Below are positions 23,001 to 34,203 of a stretch of 64,000 bases of DNA, in pieces. Below the pieces are notes generated by a model that saw only the letters and a list, made by a program, of their open reading frames with translations, ran no database searches and had not been told where the DNA came from. The DNA comes from Calamus simplicifolius (taxonomy: Eukaryota; Streptophyta; Magnoliopsida; Arecales; Arecaceae). The DNA lies in assembly GCA_900491605.1 (NCBI GenBank), contig UESW01003831.1:1362726-1426725 (forward strand), read 5' to 3'. Positions within the stretch are counted from its first letter, which is position 1, and every line of letters starts with the position of its first letter. The translations under genes were made by a program, and so were the position numbers.

Positions 23001-26000
23001 TGTGCCTTACCAAACAACCTTGTGTGTATCGAATTTTTAAGAAAGTTAAGAAGTATTTAATATGGTGCTATACCAAGTCATACGATTGGATTGCTATTTA
23101 AAATGCAGTATAGATTACCAAGACTAGCTCCCTTGAGTATATACCCAGTGGTCGTTCATTTGAGCACTTTACTGATTTAGTTTGTCTTCTGTAAAAGGCT
23201 TTTAGTCTGCTTCATTTAAAGTAGCAGCTAGAAAAAGGAGGCTACTAACTATTTTTCCTCATTGGGAATCTGTCATTTTAACTCTGTATGGTTGTTAGGA
23301 AAGCAAATTTCTTTCAACTGAATATGAGGATAAAGCTTTTTGACCCTTTTTTCTTTTCTCTCTCTTTTCTCCCTCTGAGATTTTCTTGGGTTTAAATTTC
23401 AGAATCTGAAAATGACAGAATGGTGAGAGAATTAGCACAATTATTGGACGCATATGATTTCTATACAGCAAGGTGAGATCAGTTTCCTTGTAAAGTTGTT
23501 GTACAATTTGCGTAAGAATTAACCATATGACATAACACTTGACATTTTCTTTGTCACATATATTCCTTGTCTTCTAGAATGGACAACATGATGAAGCAGA
23601 TGCTGATGTGAATCTAAAGGAATCTTCCATCTCAACAATATCGCAGAGGTGAAATAATGTTCTTATTTAACTGAATTAATGAAAATTATATATTTACATT
23701 ATTTTATTTTAAATAAAAATTATATATTTAAATGCTTCAATTAGAAAGAGCGATCTTTTAACAGTCCATGGTACCGATAGAGGTAGAGGTAGACCTAAAC
23801 TAGCATGAATAAAAATAATTAAGAAAGATATAACTATTTGTAACTTGAGTGTCGACTTAGTCCTGAATAGAGTAGAGTGGAGGAAGCATATTCATGTAGC
23901 CGACCCCATGTAGTTGGGAAAAGGCTTACATGAATTGAGTTGAGTTGAGTATATATTTACATAATTTTTGTTGATTGAACTTATATACTCGTTATTCAAC
24001 TTCAGGTTTATGGGTTTGAGAGCTGCTATAATTACTGCTTGCCCAAATGTTAGTTCTTTTGCTGGAGAGCTTGGTTTCAGTGTTCTAAAGATTGATGAGT
24101 TGGTCACACGAAATGATCCCTCTGATAAGCTTCTTCAAGAGGTTTCTGAAGAATTTGCTATAGCATCTGAATTGCTAAAGCTGCTAGGCTTTTCGAGTGG
24201 TAGAGTACTTGAAAAAAGCGAGTTTGATCTAGTGATTTTGCATGCCAAAGCTAGTGGTGAAAGGTCAAAAGATCCAGAAGAAAAGATAGTTGGTGACACC
24301 GGTGTTGATTGGCTTAACAAGCTTGTTTATGGAATTATGCAAGCAACAGAGCCTGGATTAGATGTCACTTCTCGTCTACACTTGTCAATCATATTGAGCT
24401 ATGGCACTGTTTCTACTACTGAGGATCATTGTTCCCTTATTTCGAACTCTGGAACAATAACAAACTCTGATCTATCTCTTCTTCACCCTCGTCAAAGTTA
24501 CACCATGAAAGGAGGAAACACATTAAATGACATCAGGTAAGATATTGCAGTCATAGTCCAGGTATGGTAGTGTGATATGTGGTTGACTGATTAGATTCTG
24601 CTCTGCAGACATCACCATCCATTGCTAATTGCTCAGTGGCAGGAGGGAGTAACCCGCAAGGATATGGTTAGGGAATTCTCCTTTAAAGAATTTAGGGAGG
24701 TATGCATTCTCTGTGATGCACTTGCATAAGTGCATGCCTTATTATTTGAGCTGAAAATTTGTTGAAGTTTTGTTTACTTTTCTTCATATAGCTTCAATAA
24801 GGGTAAATCACTTAAGAAAAACATGACAATATGTCTCATATATATGCAGCTGTTTCCAGCTTTCTTTTTCTATTTAGCAAGGCATGCATGGTATTCTGAT
24901 CGAGGCTGTGGTACACTTGGTTCCATCTATGTTTTTTTGATTTGGAGGAAAACTACACATATTTGGGTCTTTAGATATTGACATCAGAAACTATTGTTCA
25001 TGCATGAAATGATGTTTTCAGTACAAATGCATCAAAATAATGTTAGAAAAGTAAACTGTGCTGACCTGATGAAGTCTATAGATGGCAATCGGGTTGGGTC
25101 GGGTCATTTCAGATTCGAATCATTTACTGGTTCCAATACCGTTTAAGTTTGGGACATTGAAGCTAAACCCTAACCTTAAATGATCGGGTTAAGGTCAATC
25201 CATGGGTTATTTTGAGTTGGCTTAGTTTTTTTTTTTTTAATAAAGGATTCGATATATACTTTTTTCTTGCTCTTTTTAAGTAATTTATCCATGATCAATT
25301 CATTTTTTCTTTTCTTCTTTTATCCATTTGTTACTCTAAATGATAGAGTAGATAGACATAAAATTATTAGCATGATTAGACACTAAATAGAAATACTAGT
25401 TATAAACTTATAAAATATTAAAATAATATAATTAAGCAATATTATATAAAAGTATACTTTTAAAATTAAATAAATACTGATGTCAAATTATGAATAAGAT
25501 TACCAAATAAAATGAACAAATATTGGAAATGTGCTTATTTCTATAAATAAAAAAAAGGGGTAAAAGTCATGTTTAATTATACTCTTATATCTCTTCCTCT
25601 TTTAGGATGTTTGAAGCTATTGATATTGATCCTTCAATAACATTCAACTTGAAAAAATACACTTTTAATCCTATCATTTATTGAGTCATATAGCAACAAC
25701 TATATTATATACCAAAAAATATAAAATATTAAAATATTAACCATGTAAATAATCTAATTAATAATTTATAAAATTATATTATGCTATCTAGATAAAATTC
25801 TAAAATTTAAAACAAGTGATTAAAAATATATCTTAACCTCGTGTCCAAACAATCAATTATGAGTGATGATCAAAGCTTATGAATTGCTGGGAAAGGGCTA
25901 AGTTGAGTTGAGTTGAGTTGAGTTGTGTTGTGTCAAAGCTTATGAATTCTTTGACAAATACTATTTTCAGGTTATTTCAGGTTTGGGTAAAAAAAATGTA

Positions 26001-27479
26001 AAATCCTAATCCTATTTTTTCAGATGCATGCGGGTCAGATTTATGGGTTGGATCAGGTTGCTGCTACCTCTATAATAAACCTTTCTATGTCCTTACTGAT
26101 GTATGTTTATCTATAGGTATAGAAATATTCGGGCTAATAGAGTTATGTGCACACTTCTAACTAGTTTCAATTCTTAAGCACTTGTTTTTGTCCTTGCCTA
26201 TATGAGAAGGTGGCTGGGGTTCCTTAAGTGCAGTGGTGTGTTCAGTGACAACACCTCTGTTCTGAAATAGATATATAAGCTGGGGACTGACCTTGATGGA
26301 TCTATCCAGTTAATGGCAGAGCTAGAAGTTTTTTCTTGTTGGGAGGGCCAAGTTATACTATAGTTACTATAGTTTTCTCTTGAGAGAGGTAAGAATTGGT
26401 CATACTATTTCTTTTTCTTAACTTAAGCCATGTTTTTGTTAACATACTACTAAGGTATTGTACAAATAACAAAAAACCAATAACAAAATTTACATTGAAT
26501 TAAATAATAATTTTTTATAGTATATAAATTTTAATTGGACATGGAACTACTTCTTTCTTGCTGTACTTGAAATTTTTTTAGGAGGGCCAGGTTTAAGAAA
26601 ATAAAAAGATTTTTTACTACTTTTCTTACCACTAAAGAGGCTTTTAAAATTTTGGAGGGGCTAAGTCTCCCACACCCCCACCCCCACCCCCCCACTCTCC
26701 GGGTTCTTCCAACCCCACCACCGCAATACATGGTTCCACCCCCAGTGCTGCACAGTGTGTTTTTGGTTTGAGACTTAGTCCACAAGACACAAGCATGGGA
26801 TTGACCATGGGGAGACTGTTTTGCTTAAATGGCAAATGTGACATCCATATTTACCCCTGTTGCTGATAGTCTACAATGGATAATCTATTTGCTAACTGGA
26901 TTTGAAGGACTCCTTTCTTTATGAAGATATCTTGAAAAAGGTTATATCAGATGAATCATCTTGTGTTTCTTGTGATGTATCCCCAAGAGGAGGAAAAAAG
27001 ATTATGTAAAACAAATGTATCTCCATGCTTTGGTTTTGATATGCTGCCTTTGAGGCTTGCTCCACCATATTCTTTTACTTGAGTACTCTTTGAAATTCTC
27101 TTTCTAAGAACTTGTTTATTTCATGATGGAGGTAACGCACTCTTAAAACATCACATACTGCTACATAAAGATTATGCTATGAAGTTGTTGGTCGTGTAGA
27201 GTGAAGACTGAAAGATGGGTTCTGACATTTGTTTGTAACTAGGTGCATCTAAAGTTCGACCTGTGCTCTAGGAAACCACAATTCTAGACTGGCCTCCTGA
27301 ACAATTAATCACCACTATGAATCAGCCTGCTTTTCTAAGTTCTCAATTTAATCTACTAAGAGACAATGTCACATGCTTTTTTTATCCTGCAGCGTGGTGG
27401 AAATCTTGCTATACTTGCAGACAGATTCCTGCATGAGGTGGCATTTAAGCTTTGGAAGGCACCGAAATATGGAGCTTGA
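19642..27479 (+). CDS. Conserved plant protein of uncertain function, six exons, 328 aa
   Basis: My model joins 19642-19783, 23403-23467, 23578-23648, 24006-24536, 24609-24699 and 27393-27479. It starts MADKPSRALVIYGDGHASLL, has an acidic low-complexity stretch (about residues 48-92), a main body FMGLRAAIITACPNVSSFAG to MKGGNTLNDIR in exon 4, then HHHPLLIAQWQEGVTRKDMV and the C-terminus FKLWKAPKYGA*. There is no signal peptide or membrane segment, so it is probably soluble. The order recalls a plant family I associate with Arabidopsis At5g11810, labelled 'rhomboid family', but I see no rhomboid membrane helices. DLVILHAKASGE weakly recalls alkaline-phosphatase-superfamily proteins; I would not assign a function. 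All junctions are GT-AG except intron 2, where the frame is kept only with a GC-AG site. Introns 1, 3 and 5 carry LINE insertions. Confidence 0.82.
20842..21807 (+). mobile_element. RTE-clade LINE, 5'-truncated, in intron 1
   Basis: 966-bp insertion with the target duplication ATGTGTAGAATG at 20830-20841 and 21808-21819. It encodes the C-terminal reverse transcriptase: VGLRQGSSLSPYLFVLIMD, catalytic FADDIVLI (about 21002-21025), FKISRTKTEYIK and FRYLGSIIQ. The RTE tail follows: NRLQWFGHIQRRP, DRGRPKLTW. It ends in a (TTGAG)n-type tail. The 5' half is missing and stops/frameshifts occur near 20993, 21340 and 21456, so it is dead. Same orientation as the host gene. Confidence 0.9.
22551..22603 (+). 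mobile_element. 53-bp RTE LINE 3'-end stub in intron 1
   Basis: Flanked by a 13-bp direct repeat GTCTAGAAGTACT (22538-22550, 22604-22616). The insert CAAACTAATTTGAGATTAAG-GCTTTATTGTTG... resembles the 3' terminus of plant RTE LINEs, which end in TTG-type short repeats. Confidence 0.7.
23731..23949 (+). mobile_element. RTE LINE 3'-end fragment in intron 3
   Basis: 219 bp homologous to the last part of the 20842 LINE (GATAGAGGTAGAGGTAGACC, CATGTAGCCGACCCCATGTA). It ends in TTGAG repeats and is flanked by TATATATTTA at 23721-23730 and 23950-23959. It sits in the 357-bp intron 3. Confidence 0.85.
25083..26071. mobile_element. Possible decayed hAT-like non-autonomous element in intron 5
   Basis: The left edge TAGATGGCAATCGGGTTGGG and the right edge GGTTGCTGCTACCTCTA are imperfect inverted repeats of the TAGGGGTGGCAA type common in plant hAT-derived elements. 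The interior is very AT-rich and includes the 25886 LINE stub. No clear 8-bp target duplication. Confidence 0.4.
25886..25932 (+). mobile_element. 47-bp RTE LINE 3'-tail insertion in intron 5
   Basis: Only the last bases of the LINE (GCTGGGAAAGGGCTAAGTTG plus TTGAG repeats) are present, between perfect 16-bp duplications TCAAAGCTTATGAATT at 25870-25885 and 25933-25948. This shows target-primed reverse transcription that stopped almost at once. Confidence 0.85.
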
Positions 27480-28828
27480 TACCATCAATCGAGGAATAAT
27501 TTCTCAGACATGTCAATGCTTGACTGTCTCCACAGCTACTGGGTCATTCTGGCCCTTTTGCATTGCAAAGTTTACCAGGATTCACTTGTGAGACTGAAGG
27601 TGGTGCTTAATCCTTCCAGGAATAAGACTTACCTGTTCTCTATTTTTATGGAGGCCTCTCTCTTGTTTTGCCGTTGAATTTATTATGCTAATACTACGAG
27701 TTAAGGATGAAATCACCATTCAAAACAAATTTGCAAATGGAGCTAAGCTATAATCATGTAATGTCTGAAAACAATGATCACTGTTGGATGCACCTTTTTT
27801 TGATCCTTCGTAAACTTTGTTGCACACAAAAGTATGCGTATGCCCCTAAAATTTCTTGACAGGACACGCCTCCAAAATTTCATTGTATTTCCTTTAACTA
27901 ATATTTGGACAATTATTTGAACAAGCAAATGCAGCATTCAGGTTGGTCAGGAAGTGTTACTTTAGTTCTGGTGTTAGAGAGGCTAAGATTTGTCTAAAAA
28001 TTTTTCTGTTCTGACTGCTAGCATTTGGGTGGGACCAGATTGATCAACTCGCCTTCGAGCGGAGAATGGCTGCGAAAATTTAGCATCATGCACGAAATAT
28101 TCTTTGGCGAGGAATGAAGCCGCATGGGATCTAGTTATGGACCGGTTTAACTTTTTTTTTTTAATAACATGGGCTCCTCTTGGTAAACAAGGGGCTGCTG
28201 GTGGTCCTAAGCTCCTCGAATTCCAAGCCTGACGACATGACCCTTTCTTTGCTTCGCCTCCCATCCCAAGCATGCGAAGAGAGAGAGAGAGAGAGCAACT
28301 CCACCCCCTTTATCAATACCTCAATCTCTTCTTTTATCATAACTTTATCCTCTAAACCGTTGAAATTACTTTGATCACTTCCTTTATTTTGGTTGCCTTT
28401 CATTGTTTCCGGCTAGGTTGTCAGATGAGGGGCTATTACTCCATTATGTGGCCCTTTATTGCTGATGCAGAATAGTTAGTAGCTAATTTAATTTCTTGAC
28501 CGATCTAACTGATTGTATATAATCGAATCACTGTTCTTGTTAGAAAGGCTGCAGTATCTTAAAGTTGGTGCAATCCATTGCAATTTGGTCAGTGGTCTTG
28601 TCAAGATTGTGGGGCCATTGCATGCGTGCAAGCTGTAGATGATATTTGGCATAGAATCTTTCTTTCTTTAGAAGGCAATTCCCACATCTAAATATTCTTC
28701 TAAAACATAGAATTAGAGGTACCATTCTATTGATGCTGAAGGTGGACTCTGACAGCAGTTCCTGCAAACAAATAGCCTATTCTTTTCCACTTCATTTCTC
28801 TAAGAACACGGAATCAGACGTACAATTC
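27480..28828 (+). other. 3' UTR and downstream DNA of the six-exon gene
   Basis: No further coding sequence recognised. Contains a (GA)n tract at about 28276-28295. It ends at the TAATG target site of the copia element. Confidence 0.5.
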
Positions 28829-28833
28829 TAATG

Positions 28834-29273
28834 TGCTGATTATCATTTTAAGATATTTATGGAATTTAGATAAGAATCAAATTATATTTCTTAAAAAATT
28901 TTATTTGACAATCTATATTTATATTAATTTAATAATAAAAATAATAAGAAGATTAAAAATTAATCTTTCATCGAATGTCTTAAACTTCACCAACATCATC
29001 TTAAAATCATCAGATCCTTTTGATCATCATGGATATTTTCAAACGTTCTTCAAATTATGATAAACACGAACGAATGGATGTTTCTGATTTGGGTTTAGAT
29101 TACACAACTGAGTTTTTAATTCACTTTATATTTTTAACTTATGAGACAAAGTGAAGATGAAGGAGAAAACTCTCTGTGGGTGATGACAATCATCCTACCT
29201 TATTTTCTCTCATGAATCTTATATACTGTGAGAATAATAACTACCCTTCCTTTTTTAATTAATTAATTAAAAT
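28834..29273 (-). repeat. Copia 3' LTR, distal piece
   Basis: The last 440 bp of the 3' LTR. Matches 45992-46340 of the 5' LTR (shared words AATAATAAGAAGATTAA, ACTGAGTTTTTAATTCACTT, TTAATTAATTAATTAAAAT). The Sirevirus insertion cuts it right after AAAAT. Confidence 0.88.
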
Positions 29274-29646
29274 TATTGAGAAATTATTGAAACATAATTG
29301 CCCCAACCTTATTGATTTTGATGATTTCCAAAAGCCATGAGTATTTTAAAGAAACAATTAGTTTATTATCAAAAATCTTGAGCTTATTCAAAAAGAAACC
29401 AATGGACTCTAAATGGTTTAATTCACTGATTTTTGAATCAATTTTAAAGAGAAGTTTCAAACTCTATTTTGAGATTGAAAAGAAATTTTACATAATATAT
29501 TTAATCATGATTTCTTGAAACATGTCTTGAATTCATGCTTAATGTCATATTTATTATTCAAGTCAAAATATCATTTAAAATTATTTTAATTAATTGGGAC
29601 GAGTTTAAAGTCAATCAGAACATTTTTCTGATTTTTGTATCGTCCC

Positions 29647-29909
29647 GAGCCGACTCAAGAGTTTCAGAGTCGACTCCCCAGAGTTTGTTCGAGTCGACCT
29701 TGAGTTTTCAAGAGTCGACCCCTGATCTTCGCGAGCCGACTCCTGACTGTGCGAGCCGACTCCGCTCAGACACCAGAAAGATTTTTGAGCACTTCTCGAG
29801 TCGACTCCCATTTTCTCGAGTCGACTCCCGACTTTCAGGAGCCGACACTTTGTTTTCACGAGTCGACCCCCTTAAAATGTTTCTATTTTTAGTTGCTCGA
29901 GCCGACTCC
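29647..29909. repeat. Cluster of 11 GAGTCGACTC-type palindromes (Sire-1 5' LTR)
   Basis: Variants GAGCCGACTC, GAGTCGACTC, GAGTCGACC(C) and GAGCCGACA recur every 15-40 bp, with partly conserved spacers such as TTTCAGGAGCCGAC. The perfect form is a 10-bp palindrome containing a SalI site. Confidence 0.9.
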
Positions 29910-30015
29910 AGAAATCTGGGCGCGATTTTTAACGATGACACATCAGCCCCAACGGTAAGATTTTTGAATAACGGCTATTTTTCCTTGTCTCTAACGGATA
30001 TATTTTTGCAGATTC

Positions 30016-30023
30016 TATAAATA
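30016..30023 (+). promoter_or_regulatory. TATA box of the Sire-1 5' LTR
   Basis: TATAAATA in GATTCTATAAATAGAGGAG. The same sequence is at 38768-38775 in the 3' LTR and at 60993-61000 in the second Sirevirus. Confidence 0.8.
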
Positions 30024-30912
30024 GAGGAGCTCTTTTCAAATCAAAAGAAAAAATCAAAAAGAGAGAAAAGAATATCTTTGAAAAGAGGGAAAAACAGAGC
30101 ATATTGGAAAAATCTTTAGCTCAAAGAAGAGATTCAAAAGGAGTGAAATCCAAGAGAAAGATTCGTCTACTCCTTCTCATCAATCCACAAGAGCCAAAAG
30201 AAAATCCAAAGCTTTCAAAGATCAAATCGAGGATTTTCAAAAGAGAAAAAGCTTCATCTCAACTCCAAAGCTTCAACGGTCAAGAATCTGCTGAGGCCTG
30301 ATTCAACACTTCAAGAGGAGTTGAAGAGAAGAAGGAAGAAAGCCAAGCCACCATCTGCAAATACAATCAGGCTTTTCTAACCTTTTTATTTTGTACTTAT
30401 TTGTATATTTGCTCAAGGGGAGCATTATTGTTCAAACACTCATTATTATTTGTTTGCTGATTCAATCAGTGGATTGAATCAGTGGAGGTTGGTATACCTC
30501 GTTGCAAGCCGGAGTGCTTGTGTTGGGTTAGTTGTGAGCCCGAAAAACAACGTGTAGGGTTTTGTGCTGGTAAGCCCGTGTAAAACCAGCTGGGTTCGTT
30601 GTGCACCCGGAAAACAACAAGTTTGAGTTGTGAGCTTGGAAAACAACTCGGCTGTAATCTAGAGAGATTATAGTGTGGACCCAAGTGAATCTTGGGAGTG
30701 GACGTAGGTGTTGGTTGCACCGAACCACTATAAAATTTTGTGTTTGCCGTGCTAATTTTCTCTTCTCTATCTCTCTTTATTTGCTTGTGTATTGCTTTTA
30801 GTTAGCCTCTCACTTGCACATCTTGCTAACTAATCAATTAAAGTTAAAAAGTCTTAAATTTTTAAGAACCCAATTCACCCCCCCCTCTTGGGTTGCCATC
30901 TGGGCCAACAAT

Positions 30913-30924
30913 TGGTATCAGAGC
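30913..30924 (+). other. Primer binding site (initiator Met-tRNA) of Sire-1
   Basis: TGGTATCAGAGC, two bases after the LTR end; the standard copia primer site. Confidence 0.95.
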
Positions 30925-30973
30925 AAGTGCTCATTTAGAATTTGATCTCACGATCAAGGGCTAAAGATCCATT

Positions 30974-32700
30974 ATGGCAACACAAAGTGGTTCAAGTTTT
31001 GCTGAAGGTCATTCTACGAATAGACCTCCACTTTTTAATGGCTCAACTATTCTTATTGGAAAGCTAGAATGAGGATATTCATTCAAGCTTCTGATTATGA
31101 GCTTTGGGGTGTTATAATTAATGGACCTAGTACACCCACACACCTTATTGATGGCACTATTGTTCCTAAACCCGAAAGGGATTGGAATGATAATGATAGG
31201 AGAATGGCACAACTAAATGCTAAAGCCATTAATATTTTATATTGTTCCTTAGATTCAAATGAATTCAACCGAATCTCAACTTGTAATTCCGCAAAAGAAA
31301 TTTGGGATAGGTTGGAAATTACACATGAAGGAACAAACCAAGTAAAAGAATCAAAGATAAATATTTGGTTCATAAATATGAATTGTTTACATGGAACAAA
31401 CTGAAACCATCACATGCATGTTCACTAGATTCACTGATATTGTGAATGGTTTGAAAAGTCTTGGTAGAATTTATACTAATGCTGATCTTGTTCGCAAAAT
31501 TCTTAGGTCACTACCAAGATCGTGGGAAGCAAAAGTCACTGCATCCAAGAAGCCAAAGACCTCAATGCACTACCCTTAGAGGAGCTTCTAGGATCCTTAA
31601 TGACCCACGAGTTGACAATGAAGCAGCATGTTGAGGAGGAAACAAAGAAGAAAACCTTGCCCTCAAACTGCAGAAATGGAAGAGAGCAGCAGTGAAAGAA
31701 TGATGAAGATGATGAGGAAACTGCTCTCTTGGCCAAAAAATTCAGAAGATTTATGAGAAAAAGGCCCTTCCACAAAAAGAAATTTGGAGCAAGGAAGGAG
31801 AAAAGGATAAGAAAAAGGACAAGGACAAAGAAAAGAAAAAGAGCCCTTAGTATGTTATGAGTGTAAAAAGCCAGGGCACTTTAATATGATGTCCTTTACT
31901 GAAAAAGGCCTACAAGAAAAAGAAGAAAGGCTTACATGGCAACATGGACTGATGAATCTTCTTCGAAGAAGAAGAGCAAAAAGAAGTTGCAATATTTGCT
32001 TCATGGCCAACGACGACGACAACGACAATGAGGTAAGTTCCGAAAACTCAAATGATGAATTTACATTTGATGAAATGTTTGAGGCTTTCAATGAACTTAT
32101 GATTGATTTTAAATCTTGAAAAAGAAAGTATAAGTTTTTGAAAAATGAAAATTAGTTTAGCTAAAAGTAAAAATGAATTAGCTTTAGAAGTTAAGAACTT
32201 AACTAATGAAAAAGAAGAACTTAAAAGAAAGAGATAATCTTAATCAAGAAAAAGATTTATTAAAATCTGAAACTAAAAACTCAACAAAGATTTAAAAGAT
32301 CAATAGAAACTTTAGCTTTAGATAAAGAACAGCAAGTAAAGAAATTGACTCTCTTAAGAAAGATGTTAAAAAATATAAAGACATTGTTGAGAAATTCACT
32401 TTAAGTTCAACTAAACTTAACATGATCTAGATAGTCAAAAAGCTGTTTTTGACAAAGCTGGTTTAGGATATAACACATTAAGAAAACAAAATCTTAAAGA
32501 ATATTTTTGTAAAAGCCAACCAAAGTAATATAACTTGTTTTAAATGTAATGAAAAAGGTCATAAATCTTTGAATGCAAAACGTTAAAAATAACAACAAGT
32601 TAAATGTTAAAGCTAAGAAAATATGGGTTCCGAAAGGAACAATTTTTATTGCTACTAACCATGAAGGACCCAAGAAAGCTTGGGTACCTAAACATAAAGT
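30974..32700 (+). pseudogene. gag: gag of Sire-1 (frameshifted)
   Basis: Starts ATG 30974, MATQSGSSFAEGHSTNRPPL, then loses frame near 31043 where one A is missing relative to the second Sirevirus. Recognisable capsid segments: RMRIFIQASDYELWGVI, EIWDRLEITHEGTNQVKES, FTDIVNGLKSLGRIYTNADL and LEELLGSLMTHE. A degraded knuckle CYECKKPGHF lies near 31855 and CFKCNEKGHK near 32540. A Lys/Glu-rich coiled-coil stretch (32100-32400) precedes the second knuckle. Frame is broken many times, mostly by single-base losses. Confidence 0.82.
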
Positions 32701-32715
32701 TTGATTATATTGCAG

Positions 32716-33100
32716 GAATGTCTTGTAGCCAAAAGATCAAAGAAAAAGTGGTACCTTGATAGTGGCTGCTCAAGACATATGACGGGTGACAAAGATGAAT
32801 TCATCACCCTAGAAGAAAAGAAAGGTGGAGTTGTGACGTTTGGCGATAACGGTAAAGGTCAAATTATGGGCCTTGGTAAAGTTCGCATAACTCCATCTAT
32901 TTATTGATAATGTACTTTATGTTGATGGTTTGAAGCATAATCTAATTAGTATAAGTCAATTATGTGATAAAAACTTTAATGTTTCATTTAAATCTTCTTA
33001 TGCACTGTAACTAATTCTATTGATGATAGCATTGTTTTACTGGTTATAGACATGGCAATGTTTACTTAGTTGACTTAGAAAAATTATCTTTGAGTGATCA
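32716..33100 (+). pseudogene. pol: Protease region of Sire-1 pol
   Basis: KKWYLDSGCSRHMTGDKDEF (about 32746-32805) is the copia aspartic-protease motif (DSG), followed by GVVTFGDNGKGQIMGLGKV. A frameshift near 32900 separates it from DNVLYVDGLKHNLISISQL-like sequence. Confidence 0.82.
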
Positions 33101-34170
33101 TTGCTTAATTGCTGACAATGCTAACATAAATGAAATTAGTTGGTTGTGGCATCGTAGATTAGGTCATGCAAGCACACACCTTATTTCAAAACTAATTAAA
33201 ATGGATTTAGTTAAAGGATTACCTAAATTAGATTTTGAAAATAATAAAATATGTGATGCATGTCAATTTGGAAAACAAACTAGAAGTTCTTTCAAATCTA
33301 AAAACATTGTTTCAACTTCTAGGGCACTAGAGCTACTTCACATGGACCTTTTCGGACCAACTAGAACCACAAGTCTAGGAGGAAAGAAATATGGTCTAGT
33401 GATTGTAGATGATTATTCTAGATATACTTGGGTAGCTCACAAAGATGAGACTTTCTCGATATTCCTGAAATTCTTCAAGAAAGTCACAAATGAGAAAAAC
33501 TACTATAGTATCTCTAAGAAGTGATCATGGAACAGAATTTGAAAATCACTTATTTGAAAGTTTTGCACTGAAAATGGAATTAATCATAATTTTTCAGCCC
33601 CTAGGACTCCACAACAAAATGGTGTAGTTGAAAGAAAAATAGGACTCTAGAAGACATGGCCCGTACCATGCTATGTGAAAGCAACTTACCAAAGTATTTT
33701 GGGCGGAAGCAATTAACACAGCATGTTACATCTTAAATAGAGCTTTAATAAGACCAATATTAAAGAAAACACCTTATGAATTATGGAATGAAAGAAAACC
33801 AAATATAAAATACTTTCATGCATTTGGATGTAAATGTTTCATTCATAATAATGGTAAAAACAATTTAGGAAAATTTGATGCTAAATCTGATGAAGGAATT
33901 TTTCTAGGTTATTCAACAACTAGTAAGGCATATAGAATCTTTAACAAGAAAACCTTAGTAGTTGAAGAATCCATTCATGTAGTTTTTGATGAATCTTTAG
34001 CAACTGGATCTGAAAAGATTGATGATGAGGAAGATACAAACATAATTGAAAAAGATCTTGAAAAACTTAATATTGAAGTATCTTCTGATCATGAACAAGA
34101 AGCTAAAGATGATGATTCACATAAGGACGATGATGTCAATATTGATCATAATGATGTAGATCTTCCAAGA
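33090..34170 (+). pseudogene. Integrase of Sire-1 pol
   Basis: GAG-pre-integrase/zinc region LWHRRLGHASTHLISKLIK...CDACQFGKQTRSSF (33144-33300). The catalytic core starts ALELLHMDLFGPTRTTSLGG (Asp) and YGLVIVDDYSRYTW. The SDHGTEF-like Asp motif near 33522 and the APRTPQQNGVVERK-like Glu motif near 33595 are in other frames. C-terminal YFHAFGCKCFIHNN and FLGYSTTSKAYRIFN. Several frameshifts, at about 33515, 33570 and 33640. Confidence 0.82.
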
Positions 34171-34203
34171 GACTGGAGATATGCTCATAGTCATCCTAAG
34201 GAA

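Larger units (their letters stand above)
29274..30910 (+). repeat. 5' LTR of Sire-1
   Basis: Pairs with 38022-39665. U3 contains eleven GAGTCGACTC-type words (29647-29909). TATA box TATAAATA at 30016-30023, followed by purine-rich R/U5. It ends GGGTTGCCATCTGGGCCAACA at 30910. Confidence 0.93.

Noticed and set aside
26311..26760. Sequence with GGCAGAGCTAG and GGGAGGGGC words, like ends of plant hAT elements
   Set aside because: No matching second end or target duplication could be found by eye.
28161..28403. Open frames on both strands downstream of the six-exon gene
   Set aside because: Overlap on both strands, low complexity (GA run), no similarity recognised.
29535..30020. 161-codon frame with repeated ESTP/RVDS words
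   Set aside because: Product of the GAGTCGAC repeats in the Sire-1 LTR, not a protein gene.
30913..30924. Possible tRNA gene fragments at TGGTATCAGAGC sites
   Set aside because: These are retrotransposon primer sites; no tRNA cloverleaf follows.
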